From a virus, in the IMG/VR virus record IMGVR_UViG_3300008111_000077, positions 1 to 60,581 of that record: a DNA stretch of 60,581 bases; one strand, given 5' to 3'. Below, in pieces: positions 20,553-29,683 of this stretch. The notes below the pieces were generated by a model that saw nothing but the letters and a program-made list of their open reading frames with translations, had not been told where the DNA came from and ran no database searches. Within the stretch, counting starts at the first letter, position 1, and every line of letters starts with the position of its first letter. The position numbers and the translations under genes were made by a program.

Positions 20553-20849
20553 ATGGCATTATTAACGGATCAAATACAAGCTACTGGAGTTTCTCTAACA
20601 GACTTAATTCACATAGTAATAACTGGTGATACTTCTCAAAATCCTGCGGGATCATCTTTTAAAGCATCAATTTCTCAACTTGTTAGTTTAATTAGTGGTT
20701 CTACAGGAACAAACGGTACATCAGGAACTAATGGAAGTAGTGGTACAAATGGAACTAACGGTACATCAGGAACTAATGGGTCTAGCGGTACTAATGGGTC
20801 TAGCGGTACTAATGGAACAAACGGTACTTCAGGAAACAAATGGATCTAG
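20553..20849 (+). CDS. Collagen-like tail fibre, N-terminal fragment (frame broken)
   Basis: 98-residue open frame. It has an N-terminal domain (MALLTDQIQATGVSLTDLIH), typical of phage fibre attachment segments, followed by GTNGTSGTNGSSG collagen-like Gly-X-Y repeats. The frame ends abruptly as GNKWI-stop, because one extra A lies in the run at 20834-20836 relative to the repeat unit. Removing one base joins it to the downstream frame at 20836, where the Gly-X-Y repeat continues. I read it as the N-terminal part of one long fibre gene, 20553-23300. The cause could be a sequencing or assembly error, a real inactivating or phase-variable indel, or +1 recoding. Confidence 0.75.
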   Translation: MALLTDQIQATGVSLTDLIHIVITGDTSQNPAGSSFKASISQLVSLISGSTGTNGTSGTNGSSGTNGTNGTSGTNGSSGTNGSSGTNGTNGTSGNKWI

Positions 20850-20883
20850 CGGTACAAATGGAACTAATGGTACAAGCGGTCTA
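20698..20883 (+). repeat. Collagen-like GTNGTSG/GTNGSSG coding repeat
   Basis: Degenerate tandem repeat of 9-18 base units (ggtactaatgggtctagc and variants) encoding Gly-x-x triplets. Such repeats form trimeric collagen-like stalks in phage fibres and are prone to slippage. The single-base frame break lies inside it. Confidence 0.85.
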
Positions 20884-23007
20884 AGTGGTATTGGGTTATT
20901 TTTACCATTATCAGGGGGCACGGTTACGGGTAATACAATATTTAATGCCGGTTTAAGTGCGATAACAATATCGGCAACAACCTATCAAAACTTACCAAGT
21001 GATGTGATAATTATTGACTCAACACAGATTCAATCAGGATTTACAGGTGGAGTCTTGTTCCAAAGTTCAGCAAGTACGGTAAGTCAAACTACTGGATTTA
21101 CTTGGGATAATGTAAATAAAAGGTTGGGAATTGGGACTAACACCCCTCTCTATGACTTAGACGTTTATGGGTCTATCTATCAAAAAACCGGAGAATTATT
21201 AATTACATCCACAAGTGGTGTTAATAAAGAAGGTCCATTTATAGCATCAGACGGCGGAACTAACAGAACCATTCAATTAGGAATTTCAGACAATTCAACT
21301 GTACCTGTCGGCATTGATATGTTTGTAACTAACAATACATTCCCGCCAAGTTACATGAACTTTAGAGTAAACGATGCTGATCTAGTTAGGATGTCTGGTA
21401 GTTCTGTTATAATTAGCGGTCTTACATATACAAGTGGTATAACCTCTACATCTAAAATAACATTTCCACAGCTGACAATTAATAGTTCATACACCATGAC
21501 TGATAATGATTTTATGATTGATGTTACAGGAGGAACATTCAACGTACAATTACTATCTGCCGTAGGAAGACAAGGAAGAATAGTTGTTATTAAAAATAAT
21601 GGTGGAGGTGCAGTTACGGTAGTTCCTTATGGTAGTGAAACTATAGATCTAGCACCATTTGTTATTTTAGGTGAAACAAACTCATTACAATTAGTAAGTA
21701 ATGGTAGTTTTTGGGTTGCAATGTCTTATAATATCTCAACAGTAAACTCATCAACAGGTGTTTTTGAATTTAGTGGTTTGACAAAGGCAAGTAATACCAC
21801 ATTTAATGTTGCCCCTGTTAAAGGTTGGATAGTTGATGATACAACTAATCCTTTAAGTCCCCAACTTTTATTTGTTTATTTTACTGGAGGAACGTATACT
21901 GATAGTTTTGTAACAACGGCTTTTGAGACATTTGTTTATTTAACAAGTGGTGCAACAATTGGACAACAATCAACACCACTAACTGAACAACAAAGAAGAC
22001 AAAATATATTTTTAGGTAAAATAGGACACCCTGAAAAAGTTTCAATTAACTTAGTGTTTTCACAACCTGATTTTGTTTTATCACCATTATCTCAACTTCG
22101 TGATATGTTTGTACCTATTAATTTAATTAATGGGGGTGTATATCCATCAGCCAACGGAGCAAACTTAAAATTCAACACAAGTGCCGGGTTTATATATGGA
22201 TTAGGTATTAATTTTGCATCGAATACATTGAACCCAAATGCATTATCGATATCAGGAACAAGCCCTTGTACATTCCAATATAGAACACAAACAGGAGGAA
22301 CGGTTACAAATGTTACAGATATTGACCCACTTAACTATGATGTTGGGGGTGTTATAACTCCAATCACAGGTACTAAAGCCACAAACCAAAGAATTTACCT
22401 ATTGCAAAATGGACAATTTAGAATTCAATATGGTCAAACCGAATATAACACTTTAGTACAGGCGATAGAAGCATTACAAACAGAAACATTCACAATATTC
22501 CCCAATTTTGTAAATAATGCCGTTCTTATTGGTATATTAACGGTGTTAAGTACCGCAACGGATTTGACCGATACAACTAAAGCAAGATTCTTTTTTGCGT
22601 CTAAGTTTGGTGAAACTGTAGGTGCTACGGGGGGTGTGTCAACAACAAACCTACAACAAGCTTATAATAACTCAGTACAACCTGAAATAACAACCAACTC
22701 AACTTTAGGTGCGTTCTCAATCAAAAATGGTACGGGTAATCCTGATGCCACCACAAATTTATTTGAAGGAATTAATTCTGCAAATACTTTAACATCGGTA
22801 ATCACTGCAAGAGGTACTATCACAGGGTCTAGTATTACTACAAATGGTGCTGTGACGGGAGCTACCGTAATTGGTGATGTTATATCGGGTAACACAGTGT
22901 CGGCCTCAACACTTAACCTTGCAGGATCACAAATAAATACTGCTTGGACATCTTATGTACCTGTTTTGACCGCAAGTGTAACTAATCCTGTAATTCATGT
23001 TTTGTGA
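20836..23007 (+). CDS. Collagen-like tail fibre, central fragment
   Basis: Continuation of the fibre in the +1 frame: the last collagen-like triplets (TNGSSGTNGTNGTSGLSG) and then the LPLSGGTVTGNTIF motif common in phage fibres. Next comes the GIGTNTPLYDLDVYGS head-fibre motif, and beta-rich segments follow to the end. Reading upstream of 20836 in this frame gives an implausible Gln/Glu-rich translation, so the frame starts being real only at 20836. It ends at AWTSYVPVLTASVTNPVIHVL-stop, an abrupt end, because this fibre type normally runs on to an FVRGN segment that is found in the next frame. Confidence 0.75.
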   Translation, partial: TNGSSGTNGTNGTSGLSGIGLFLPLSGGTVTGNTIFNAGLSAITISATTYQNLPSDVIIIDSTQIQSGFTGGVLFQSSASTVSQTTGFTWDNVNKRLGIGTNTPLYDLDVYGSIYQKTGELLITSTSGVNKEGPFIASDGGTNRTIQLGISDNSTVPVGIDMFVTNNTFPPSYMNFRVNDADLVRMSGSSVIISGLTYTSGITSTSKITFPQLTINSSYTMTDNDFMIDVTGGTFNVQLLSAVGRQGRIVVIKNNGGGAVTVVPYGSETIDLAPFVILGETNSLQLVSNGSFWVAMSYNISTVNSSTGVFEFSGLTKASNTTFNVAPVKGWIVDDTTNPLSPQLLFVYFTGGTYTDSFVTTAFETFVYLTSGATIGQQSTPLTEQQRRQNIFLGKIGHPEKVSINLVFSQPDFVLSPLSQLRDMFVPINLINGGVYPSANGANLKFNTSAGFIYGLGINFASNTLNPNALSISGTSPCTFQYRTQTGGTVTNVTDIDPLNYDVGGVITPITGTKATNQRIYLLQNGQFRIQYGQTEYNTLVQAIEALQTETFTIFPNFVNNAVLIGILTVLSTATDLTDTTKARFFFASKFGETVGATGGVSTTNLQQAYNNSVQPEITTNSTLGAFSIKNGTGNPDATTNLFEGINSANTLTSVITARGTITGSSITTNGAVTGATVIGDVISGNTVSASTLNLAGSQINTAWTSYVPVLTASVTNPVIHVL

Positions 23008-23300
23008 GAGGAAATATTGTAATGGGATCAACAACAACATTTGGTGCAGGAGAATGGTATGTGTCAGTACCATTTACCGCGGCTCATGCTGATGCAATAT
23101 TATTAAATGCTGACATATTAGATAATGGGACCGCTTGGTATAATGCATTTATAGCGGGTGCAAGAGCAGGATTTAATACCAAAGCGGCAATACAATATCA
23201 AAATACAGGAGGAACTACAGATAGTGTTTCACCAAGTACCCCATTTACTTGGACAACTGGTGATAGATTTTTATGGAATGGAAGTTATGAAATCGCATAG
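23004..23300 (+). CDS. Collagen-like tail fibre, C-terminal fragment
   Basis: 98 codons in a third frame: (CF)VRGNIVMGSTTTFGAGEWYVSVPF and so on to FLWNGSYEIA. This is a typical receptor-binding end domain that follows an AWTSY segment in phage fibres. The GTG at 23004 is probably not a true start; upstream codons in this frame read CF before VRGN until a TAA at 22983. A shift between 22983 and 23005, perhaps with a small deletion, separates it from the central fragment. No fibre chaperone domain is visible. Confidence 0.65.
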   Translation: MRGNIVMGSTTTFGAGEWYVSVPFTAAHADAILLNADILDNGTAWYNAFIAGARAGFNTKAAIQYQNTGGTTDSVSPSTPFTWTTGDRFLWNGSYEIA

Positions 23301-23354
23301 ACTTTAAAATTCAAAATTAATTCACTTTACCTTATTTTAATTTAATTTTCCTAT

Positions 23355-24335
23355 ATGGAAAATATGTTATTTGTTTCAGCACAACCCGATGTCCCCTACT
23401 TTATATGGCAAATAAAATTGTATGTTCATAATTTTATTGAAAAAGGAATCAACCCAAATCAAATACATGTTGTTTTAGGGTTAGTCAATAATGTAAACAC
23501 ACCATCTAAAGAATCAGAACAACTTAAAGAGTTAGGGGTTAATGTGCATTACTTTGTTGATCAAAGATCTAAAAAACATTATATACCAAGTATTAAACCA
23601 TACCTCATCTCAAAGTGGATACAGTCAAATCCTGATTATGGAAAATTATTTTTCCTTCATGATGCTGACATTATTTTTAAAGAATTACCGAGTTTTGATC
23701 GGTTGTTAAAAGATGAGGTTAGTTATTTATCTGATACAATAGGATACATTGGATATAACTATATTATGGATTGTTGTGAAAGATATGAACAACAACACCC
23801 CAATTCAGATAAAGGACAACTTATAAGTGAAATGGCAGATGTAATTGGTGTTGACGTTGAGACAATCAAAATTAATCAAGAAAATTCTGGTGGAGGACAA
23901 TACCTAATCAAAAATACAAATTGTGAGTTATGGGATAAAATCTATAGAGACTCAACTACTATGTATGACAAGATGTTGGATTATCAAAAAAGATTCCCGA
24001 TAAATCCAGGTCAAATACAATTTTGGACTGCTGAGATGTGGTCATTATTATGGAATTTATGGTTGTATAATATTGAAACTAAAGTTACAGAAGATCTTGA
24101 TTTTTCTTGGGCAACGGATACCATAGAAACTTATGAAAAAAAACCAATACTTCATATGGCTGGTGTGACTGATAACCTAAGAGCTACAAAATTCTACAAA
24201 GGTGATTACATTAATATAAACCCAATTTCTAAGTTGAGAGAAAACCCTAATCATTTTGATTACATAGATAAAGATAGTTCGACAATAAAATATATCGATA
24301 ATATGAAATCTTATATTCAAAAATACAACATATGA
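23355..24335 (+). CDS. Putative glycosyltransferase (GT-A-like)
   Basis: 326 residues, soluble. A DxD-type motif sits in FFLHDADIIF (about residues 100-109), the usual metal/nucleotide-sugar site of GT-A enzymes. Downstream are a Gly-rich NSGGGQYLI segment and an ILHMAGV segment that could complete the active site. The family is not certain. It lies between the collagen-like fibre and proteins with Thr/Pro-rich linkers, so a plausible job is glycosylating virion proteins; host-surface modification is also possible. No TATTTAT motif is seen directly upstream. Confidence 0.55.
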   Translation: MENMLFVSAQPDVPYFIWQIKLYVHNFIEKGINPNQIHVVLGLVNNVNTPSKESEQLKELGVNVHYFVDQRSKKHYIPSIKPYLISKWIQSNPDYGKLFFLHDADIIFKELPSFDRLLKDEVSYLSDTIGYIGYNYIMDCCERYEQQHPNSDKGQLISEMADVIGVDVETIKINQENSGGGQYLIKNTNCELWDKIYRDSTTMYDKMLDYQKRFPINPGQIQFWTAEMWSLLWNLWLYNIETKVTEDLDFSWATDTIETYEKKPILHMAGVTDNLRATKFYKGDYININPISKLRENPNHFDYIDKDSSTIKYIDNMKSYIQKYNI

Positions 24336-24336
24336 T

Positions 24337-24343
24337 TATTTAT
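24337..24343 (+). promoter_or_regulatory. TATTTAT late-promoter-like motif
   Basis: TATTTAT starts 2 bases after the glycosyltransferase stop and ends 9 bases before the ATG at 24353. Confidence 0.45.
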
Positions 24344-24352
24344 TGTTAATAG

Positions 24353-26431
24353 ATGGTAGAAAATTGTTATATATTATATTCTTGCGACGGAAGTTACGAA
24401 CCGATCATTTCAAACTTTAGTGGGTTGAGCGCTTATTCGGCATCATACATCTCTGTAAATTCGATAGATTCAGTAACAATAGAGGAGACTTGTTTTTATG
24501 TGTTAAGTTTAGGTGTGATAGACTGTACCATAACAAACGAAATAACAATTTCAACAGGGATAACATGCAATTGTCAATGTTATTGTTATTTTATAAGATC
24601 TGTGGTTCAAACAACTGATGTTACATATGTTAATTGTAATGATGAAATTATTGTCGATACTATCCAAGAAGGATTAACTTATAATATTTGTAGTAAAGTT
24701 TATCCACAGTTTGATAATCAAGTACAAATCCCAATTAAATTAACTGACATTTGTGTTGATAACCAATGTCCACCAACAATCCCAACTGTAAAACCAACAA
24801 ACGAATGTGATGTTATTACTATATTCCCTATGGGAGTTACTTGTATAACACAACAACCTTCATCAGAAAGAAATTTTGACGGGGCGGTTGAATTAGTTGT
24901 AACAGGAGGAACGCCACCTTATACTATATTTTGGGAAGTTGGAAGTTTTGCGCCAGCACTTACTAATCTTGGTGTTGGAGAATACTCAGCATCTGTTACG
25001 GATTATTATGGTGATTTCTCAGCATTTACAACTTGTGTTTTAACTGCTGAAACTATAAATTATTCAGGTATGTGTTTTGTATTAACAGGTGTAGTAGAGG
25101 ATCAGTTAGTATACATTAATTCAGAAGTAAAAGGGTTTAAAAATACCAAACCATACTTTGAAATACAATATGGTGTAAATCTTTTGGGTTACGTTTTTTG
25201 GGACCCAAGTTCGTCGAATAAATGGTTTTTTTGTCAAACATTAGATTGTCAATTATCACCATATAATACACTTATATTACCTGATGGATTATATCCTACA
25301 GGAACAACAGGTGATTGGCAAGTTGTTTCAGACACACCGTATTTAATTGTTGAATCAACAATTGGTAATTGTTCGCCACCAACAATACCTAAAGAACAGT
25401 TTCCTCTTTGTGCAACAATAGTTTTAAGATCGACAAAACCTGGTTCTGCAACAATCACATCACAGGTCCAACTTGACCCAAGTGTCGAAATAAATGGAGA
25501 ACCTAGTTGGTCATCATCAACAGATCAATATGTTGTATATTGGAATAGCGGATCAACACCTGCTCAGTGGGTTATGACAGGGTTTACTAACCCATCAACA
25601 TTGGTTTCAAATAATGATCCTTCATATCCGCCTGTAAGTAATTGGCAGGTTTATGGTTCACCTGAAGTTTATAGTGTTGATATTACACAAGGTGAATGTT
25701 CAGAATCATACATTGTATTAGCGTCTGCAATTGTAAATGATGCTCTATGTGGAGACAATGGTAATATTACCGTAAGTGCTTCGGGAGGAGATGCACCATA
25801 TCAATATTCAATAGACGGAGGAATATCATATCAACCATCACCAATATTTAGTAATGTTTTACCAGGAACTTACAGTGTATTTGTAAAAGACGTAAACACA
25901 ACAATAGGTTCGTTTGGACCAGTGGTAGTTAATAACATACCAACCACCATTTATAATGTAACAATGAATGTAAATTACAATAATAATACTTTTACGTTAA
26001 CCGCACCATCGTTACCTGTTGGAGCTACCTTAACAGTGGACGTGGTTATGTCATCAGTATTCAATTATTACCCACAAAGTTTAAGTCCAATACCTACATA
26101 TAATAATTTTACAACTATTAATGGTGTAGGTCTTATGACAAACATTAATACGACAGCTAATACATATCCTTTAGGTGGACCTTGTAGTGTTCCTGGACCA
26201 TTGAATAATACTCAAATTAGTAATACGTATTTAAACACAATAACATTAACAAGCGGTCAAGTTGTTACAGGTAGTACTACAAATAGTATTATTAATGCTC
26301 CTGTTACATCTTGCTCAAATGCTTTAGGGTATTATACACTATCCATAGCTAATGCAATGATAAACAACTGTCAATGTTGTGATGCGAATCTAATTAATAC
26401 GGTTCCACCAGCACCACAATCAGTTTTATAA
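24353..26431 (+). CDS. Cys-rich virion adhesin with SprB-like repeats
   Basis: 692 residues. The N-terminal about 150 residues are Cys-rich (CNCQCYCYF; CVDNQCPP). Two clear SprB-like units follow: VELVVTGGTPPYTIFW to VGEYSASVTDYYG (about 175-225) and ALCGDNGNITVSASGGDAPY to PGTYSVFVKDVN (about 465-515). The C-terminal part contains repeated Asn/Thr-rich strands and ends with CQCCDANL. It is probably a host-contacting structural protein, related in design to the 18036 adhesin. The function is inferred from domains and context. Confidence 0.7.
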   Translation: MVENCYILYSCDGSYEPIISNFSGLSAYSASYISVNSIDSVTIEETCFYVLSLGVIDCTITNEITISTGITCNCQCYCYFIRSVVQTTDVTYVNCNDEIIVDTIQEGLTYNICSKVYPQFDNQVQIPIKLTDICVDNQCPPTIPTVKPTNECDVITIFPMGVTCITQQPSSERNFDGAVELVVTGGTPPYTIFWEVGSFAPALTNLGVGEYSASVTDYYGDFSAFTTCVLTAETINYSGMCFVLTGVVEDQLVYINSEVKGFKNTKPYFEIQYGVNLLGYVFWDPSSSNKWFFCQTLDCQLSPYNTLILPDGLYPTGTTGDWQVVSDTPYLIVESTIGNCSPPTIPKEQFPLCATIVLRSTKPGSATITSQVQLDPSVEINGEPSWSSSTDQYVVYWNSGSTPAQWVMTGFTNPSTLVSNNDPSYPPVSNWQVYGSPEVYSVDITQGECSESYIVLASAIVNDALCGDNGNITVSASGGDAPYQYSIDGGISYQPSPIFSNVLPGTYSVFVKDVNTTIGSFGPVVVNNIPTTIYNVTMNVNYNNNTFTLTAPSLPVGATLTVDVVMSSVFNYYPQSLSPIPTYNNFTTINGVGLMTNINTTANTYPLGGPCSVPGPLNNTQISNTYLNTITLTSGQVVTGSTTNSIINAPVTSCSNALGYYTLSIANAMINNCQCCDANLINTVPPAPQSVL

Positions 26432-26445
26432 ATTGAATATAAGAA

Positions 26446-26452
26446 TATTTAC
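26446..26452 (+). promoter_or_regulatory. TATTTAC variant of the late motif
   Basis: TATTTAC, one base different from the recurrent TATTTAT, ends 5 bases before the ATG at 26458. It is weaker support than the exact copies. Confidence 0.3.
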
Positions 26453-26457
26453 AATAA

Positions 26458-28962
26458 ATGGCTTACATAATTAAAAATACATCTGGTTTAGTTAACACTC
26501 GTGTAACGGATACAGGTAGACAAAAAATGTCTGAAGGTAATTTTAATATCTTGTACTTTGCAGTAGGGGATAGTGAAGTTTCATACAATGAATTACCATC
26601 AACATACAATCAGGCTAATACTGTTGTATTAGAGCCACAGTTCAATGCGCAGAATAGTTCAGGTGTTCCTGAGTCAAATAGACAGTACATCAAATATCCA
26701 TATTTAGTTGATGAGGGACAAACAAACATATATGGTATTCCTTTTATGGATTCAGGTATTGAATCTGTTTATAATAGAGCAGCCATGAGAGGATTTTTCA
26801 CAGGAAATACAACAGCGTCTACTATAGATTGGAAAGCATTAGTTAACAACACATATGTTATCACACCAAATTATGTAGTTAATATGTCTACGTTGAACGG
26901 AACAAATCAAATAAGTGTACAAAGAATGGACTGTAACGTTCAAAATAATAATACACCTAATGTTGGAGATTTTATAACAATATATTACGATGGAAGGGCA
27001 GAAACTGATTGTTCTTGTACTAATTTCCCTACACCAACACCTACACCTTCATTGTATAGTACACCAACACCTACACCAACACCAACAGGTACAAATTCAA
27101 TACCATGTGCTTCACCAACACCAACACCTTCACCAACGCATACACCATGTTTAACACCAACACCAAGTGCTCAATGTCCCGTACCACCACCACCTGATTG
27201 TTTGAAAGATGTGGTAAGTTGTTTTTCAATTTTAACTTATAGAATTGTTGAAGTTTGTGGTGATGTTTTAACGTTAGATAGAGAGACACCTGATTTTACA
27301 AATTTATCTATTGATTGTTGGGCGAGAACATTAATTTATCCACCACAGATGGTTCCTTTGTATGATAGTTTTACACCTGAACCACATTGGAGTAAAAGTG
27401 TGATTGACTTCGAATCGGTTTGTGATACTGATCAGTTTGATGTTAAAATATGGAATATGAACATTCCTTGGACTGAGAGTCCTGCTGGTTTAGCGTCGGC
27501 TCAATTTCAAGACTATACAAAATTTGGTTCTATTAATTATATAGGACAAAAAGAATATTTTGGATACACTTCATCTGATGGTCAAACATCTACGGACGAT
27601 GTGTATTACTACAATTCTTTTGGTGAAAAAATTGTAGTTACACCTGAAGAACAAAAAACTATAGCAATTATACACTATACTAACCAAACCATTGATTTCT
27701 TCTATGGTGAAAAATTTGCATTAGAACCATACGACACTCAAAACCCTGAGAACACCCAAGGTCAAGCAAGAAATTTCAAGTTACATATGCCAACAATAAT
27801 GTGGCATAAAAATCCTGAATGTTGTTTTGGACAAACGTTTTGGGTTGATCCTCCTGGATTTGACAATCAAAATTTATTTCAAGTTCAATATACTAAATCT
27901 AAGATTTCACAACAAATGAATCAACCTGGACTTAGGTATTATAATCTTTGGGATACATTTGCACAACCTAATGGTCAACCAAGTAGAGTAGGTAAAGTTT
28001 ACCCCGATTCAAAACTAATTGTTATTGACGACGAAGAATTGGTGGCCGCTCTATCATATAAATCAAATAGAAACTGGACATTACCGGCACCACAAGTGTC
28101 TTTAATAACACCAAACACGTGTGGAACTTCAAATACTACAGGTGTTTTGACAGGAGGAGGAGAAACACTTTGGGTGACTTATAGATTATCAAATTCAAAC
28201 ACATTTACAAATTCATTACATAGTAATTACTACACAAGTGTCGTTGGAACTGAAAATGTCTGTTCACCTGAAACACCAAAGAATGTTGCAATTAGATTTG
28301 GTGGAGATTTCCCATGTTTAGTACAACCTGGATTCTCACCAACAACTACAACCACAACATTTAATCCTGTAACCACATCAACAACTACAATTAATCCACC
28401 ATATACAACAACTACAACAACTCAGTGTCCTGTATGTACTGTTCCTGCTGGATTCTACGCACAACAGTTCCAAGTATTGGCTCAAAAAACATTATCGGGA
28501 GTAAGACCTGATCCGGCACAATGGAGGTTAATTGATTTTACAAGTCAAATTGAACAATACTTCATTAATGGTTATGTAACGCAAGAATCTTTAACTGCAA
28601 CTACTTTTGTTGTGACTGCAGAAAATTATGGAAGTGCACCTATATACAATCTAAACAATTACATAAGTTTAGTTCCTAATGGTGCTACAGGACAACAATT
28701 AAATTTTGGTGATGAATACTATTTCTACGGTAATTTAGAAACCGACATTCAAGCAACATTGTATGAGATGAAATATAAAATTAACTTAAGTGATAATGAA
28801 TTCTTACTCTCTCAAAACCCAACTTGGACCCAAGGAACACCATCTTATGTTACAGAAATCGCTCTTTTAGATGAAAATAAAGATGTTTTAGTTATGTCTA
28901 AAATGCAATCACCTATCTTAAGACAAGGAATTCAACAGTACGTTATCAAATTAGATTTCTAA
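26458..28962 (+). CDS. Large virion protein with Pro/Thr linkers (834 aa)
   Basis: The N-terminus (GLVNTRVTDTGRQKMSEGNF, then YFAVGDSEVSY) resembles the particle-attachment domain of phage tail-collar fibre proteins. A TPTPTPSLYSTPTPTPTPTG linker and further CPxP repeats follow at about 190-245. A large central domain comes next, then a second linker of Thr runs (about 625-655), and a C-terminal domain that may close the fibre. Such linkers are potential O-glycosylation sites and act as flexible spacers between domains. It is likely a long fibre or whisker component. Exact identity is unknown. Confidence 0.65.
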   Translation: MAYIIKNTSGLVNTRVTDTGRQKMSEGNFNILYFAVGDSEVSYNELPSTYNQANTVVLEPQFNAQNSSGVPESNRQYIKYPYLVDEGQTNIYGIPFMDSGIESVYNRAAMRGFFTGNTTASTIDWKALVNNTYVITPNYVVNMSTLNGTNQISVQRMDCNVQNNNTPNVGDFITIYYDGRAETDCSCTNFPTPTPTPSLYSTPTPTPTPTGTNSIPCASPTPTPSPTHTPCLTPTPSAQCPVPPPPDCLKDVVSCFSILTYRIVEVCGDVLTLDRETPDFTNLSIDCWARTLIYPPQMVPLYDSFTPEPHWSKSVIDFESVCDTDQFDVKIWNMNIPWTESPAGLASAQFQDYTKFGSINYIGQKEYFGYTSSDGQTSTDDVYYYNSFGEKIVVTPEEQKTIAIIHYTNQTIDFFYGEKFALEPYDTQNPENTQGQARNFKLHMPTIMWHKNPECCFGQTFWVDPPGFDNQNLFQVQYTKSKISQQMNQPGLRYYNLWDTFAQPNGQPSRVGKVYPDSKLIVIDDEELVAALSYKSNRNWTLPAPQVSLITPNTCGTSNTTGVLTGGGETLWVTYRLSNSNTFTNSLHSNYYTSVVGTENVCSPETPKNVAIRFGGDFPCLVQPGFSPTTTTTTFNPVTTSTTTINPPYTTTTTTQCPVCTVPAGFYAQQFQVLAQKTLSGVRPDPAQWRLIDFTSQIEQYFINGYVTQESLTATTFVVTAENYGSAPIYNLNNYISLVPNGATGQQLNFGDEYYFYGNLETDIQATLYEMKYKINLSDNEFLLSQNPTWTQGTPSYVTEIALLDENKDVLVMSKMQSPILRQGIQQYVIKLDF

Positions 28963-29016
28963 TAAAACTACAATTTTTATCTTCATAGTTTATAATATAA
29001 ATAAAATAATAGTTTT

Positions 29017-29625
29017 ATGGCAAAAAATTTAAAAAACTCCCCCAAAGTTTTGGGTCTTGATATTTCCACAAAAACCATAGGGTGGGCATTGTTTGATATT
29101 AAAACACAAGAATTACTTGAATTAACTCACATCTCACCAAGACCAAAAATGGAAAAAGATGAGGATGATAAATTAAAAGAATTATTGTTGAAATCAGAAA
29201 TATTTGCCGAAAAACTTAAACAATATAAAGATTTAGGAATTGTTAGAATTATCATAGAAGAACCACTTTTGAATTCTAATAACATTTATACAATACAAAC
29301 ACTATTAAGATTTAATAGTTTTGTGTTTAAAGAAATCTATAATATAATGGGAATTGTTCCTGAATTTATTTCAACTTACAACTCAAGAAAATTTGCATTC
29401 CCAGATTTAGTTCAAGAAAACGATAAGAAAAAATTTGTATTATTTGGTGGATTACCAAAAGACGTGGATAAGAAAATGATCATTTGGGAAAAAGTTGCAA
29501 AAAGAGAACCCCAAATTACATGGCATTATACAAAAAACAATACATTAAAGAAAGAAAATTTTGATCAAACAGACGCCTATACTTGTGTTTTAGGATTTAT
29601 GAGATCAAAAGAAATTTGGAAATAA
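29017..29625 (+). CDS. RuvC-like Holliday junction resolvase
   Basis: 202 residues with the RNase H fold of RuvC-type resolvases: VLGLDISTKTIGWALFD at the N-terminus supplies the first catalytic Asp, IIIEEPLL (about residues 88-95) the central Glu, and FDQTDAYTCVLGF near the C-terminus the last Asp pair. It would cut branched recombination intermediates before packaging. The start lies downstream of TATAATATAAATA, without the TATTTAT late motif. A bidirectional-looking hairpin follows it. T4 uses endonuclease VII for this job, so this is a non-homologous replacement. Confidence 0.85.
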   Translation: MAKNLKNSPKVLGLDISTKTIGWALFDIKTQELLELTHISPRPKMEKDEDDKLKELLLKSEIFAEKLKQYKDLGIVRIIIEEPLLNSNNIYTIQTLLRFNSFVFKEIYNIMGIVPEFISTYNSRKFAFPDLVQENDKKKFVLFGGLPKDVDKKMIIWEKVAKREPQITWHYTKNNTLKKENFDQTDAYTCVLGFMRSKEIWK

Positions 29626-29650
29626 TATCTTTTATATAACCGATAATTTG

Positions 29651-29682
29651 AAATATCGTCTTTTTAGACGATATTTTTTTTT
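29651..29682 (+). terminator. Intrinsic terminator after the RuvC-like gene
   Basis: Stem AAATATCGTC/GACGATATTT with a six-base loop and a long T-run after it on the + strand. It lies between converging genes. On the minus strand the U-run is short, so it mainly stops the + strand transcript. Confidence 0.88.
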
Positions 29683-29683
29683 A

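Noticed and set aside
20815-20850. Programmed -1 frameshift at GGAAAC in the fibre gene
   Set aside because: The downstream frame needs a +1 change (one base removed), not -1. An extra A in the repeat explains it more simply.
20698-20883. Possible CRISPR array
   Set aside because: Short repeat units encode Gly-X-Y triplets in frame, with no regular spacers.
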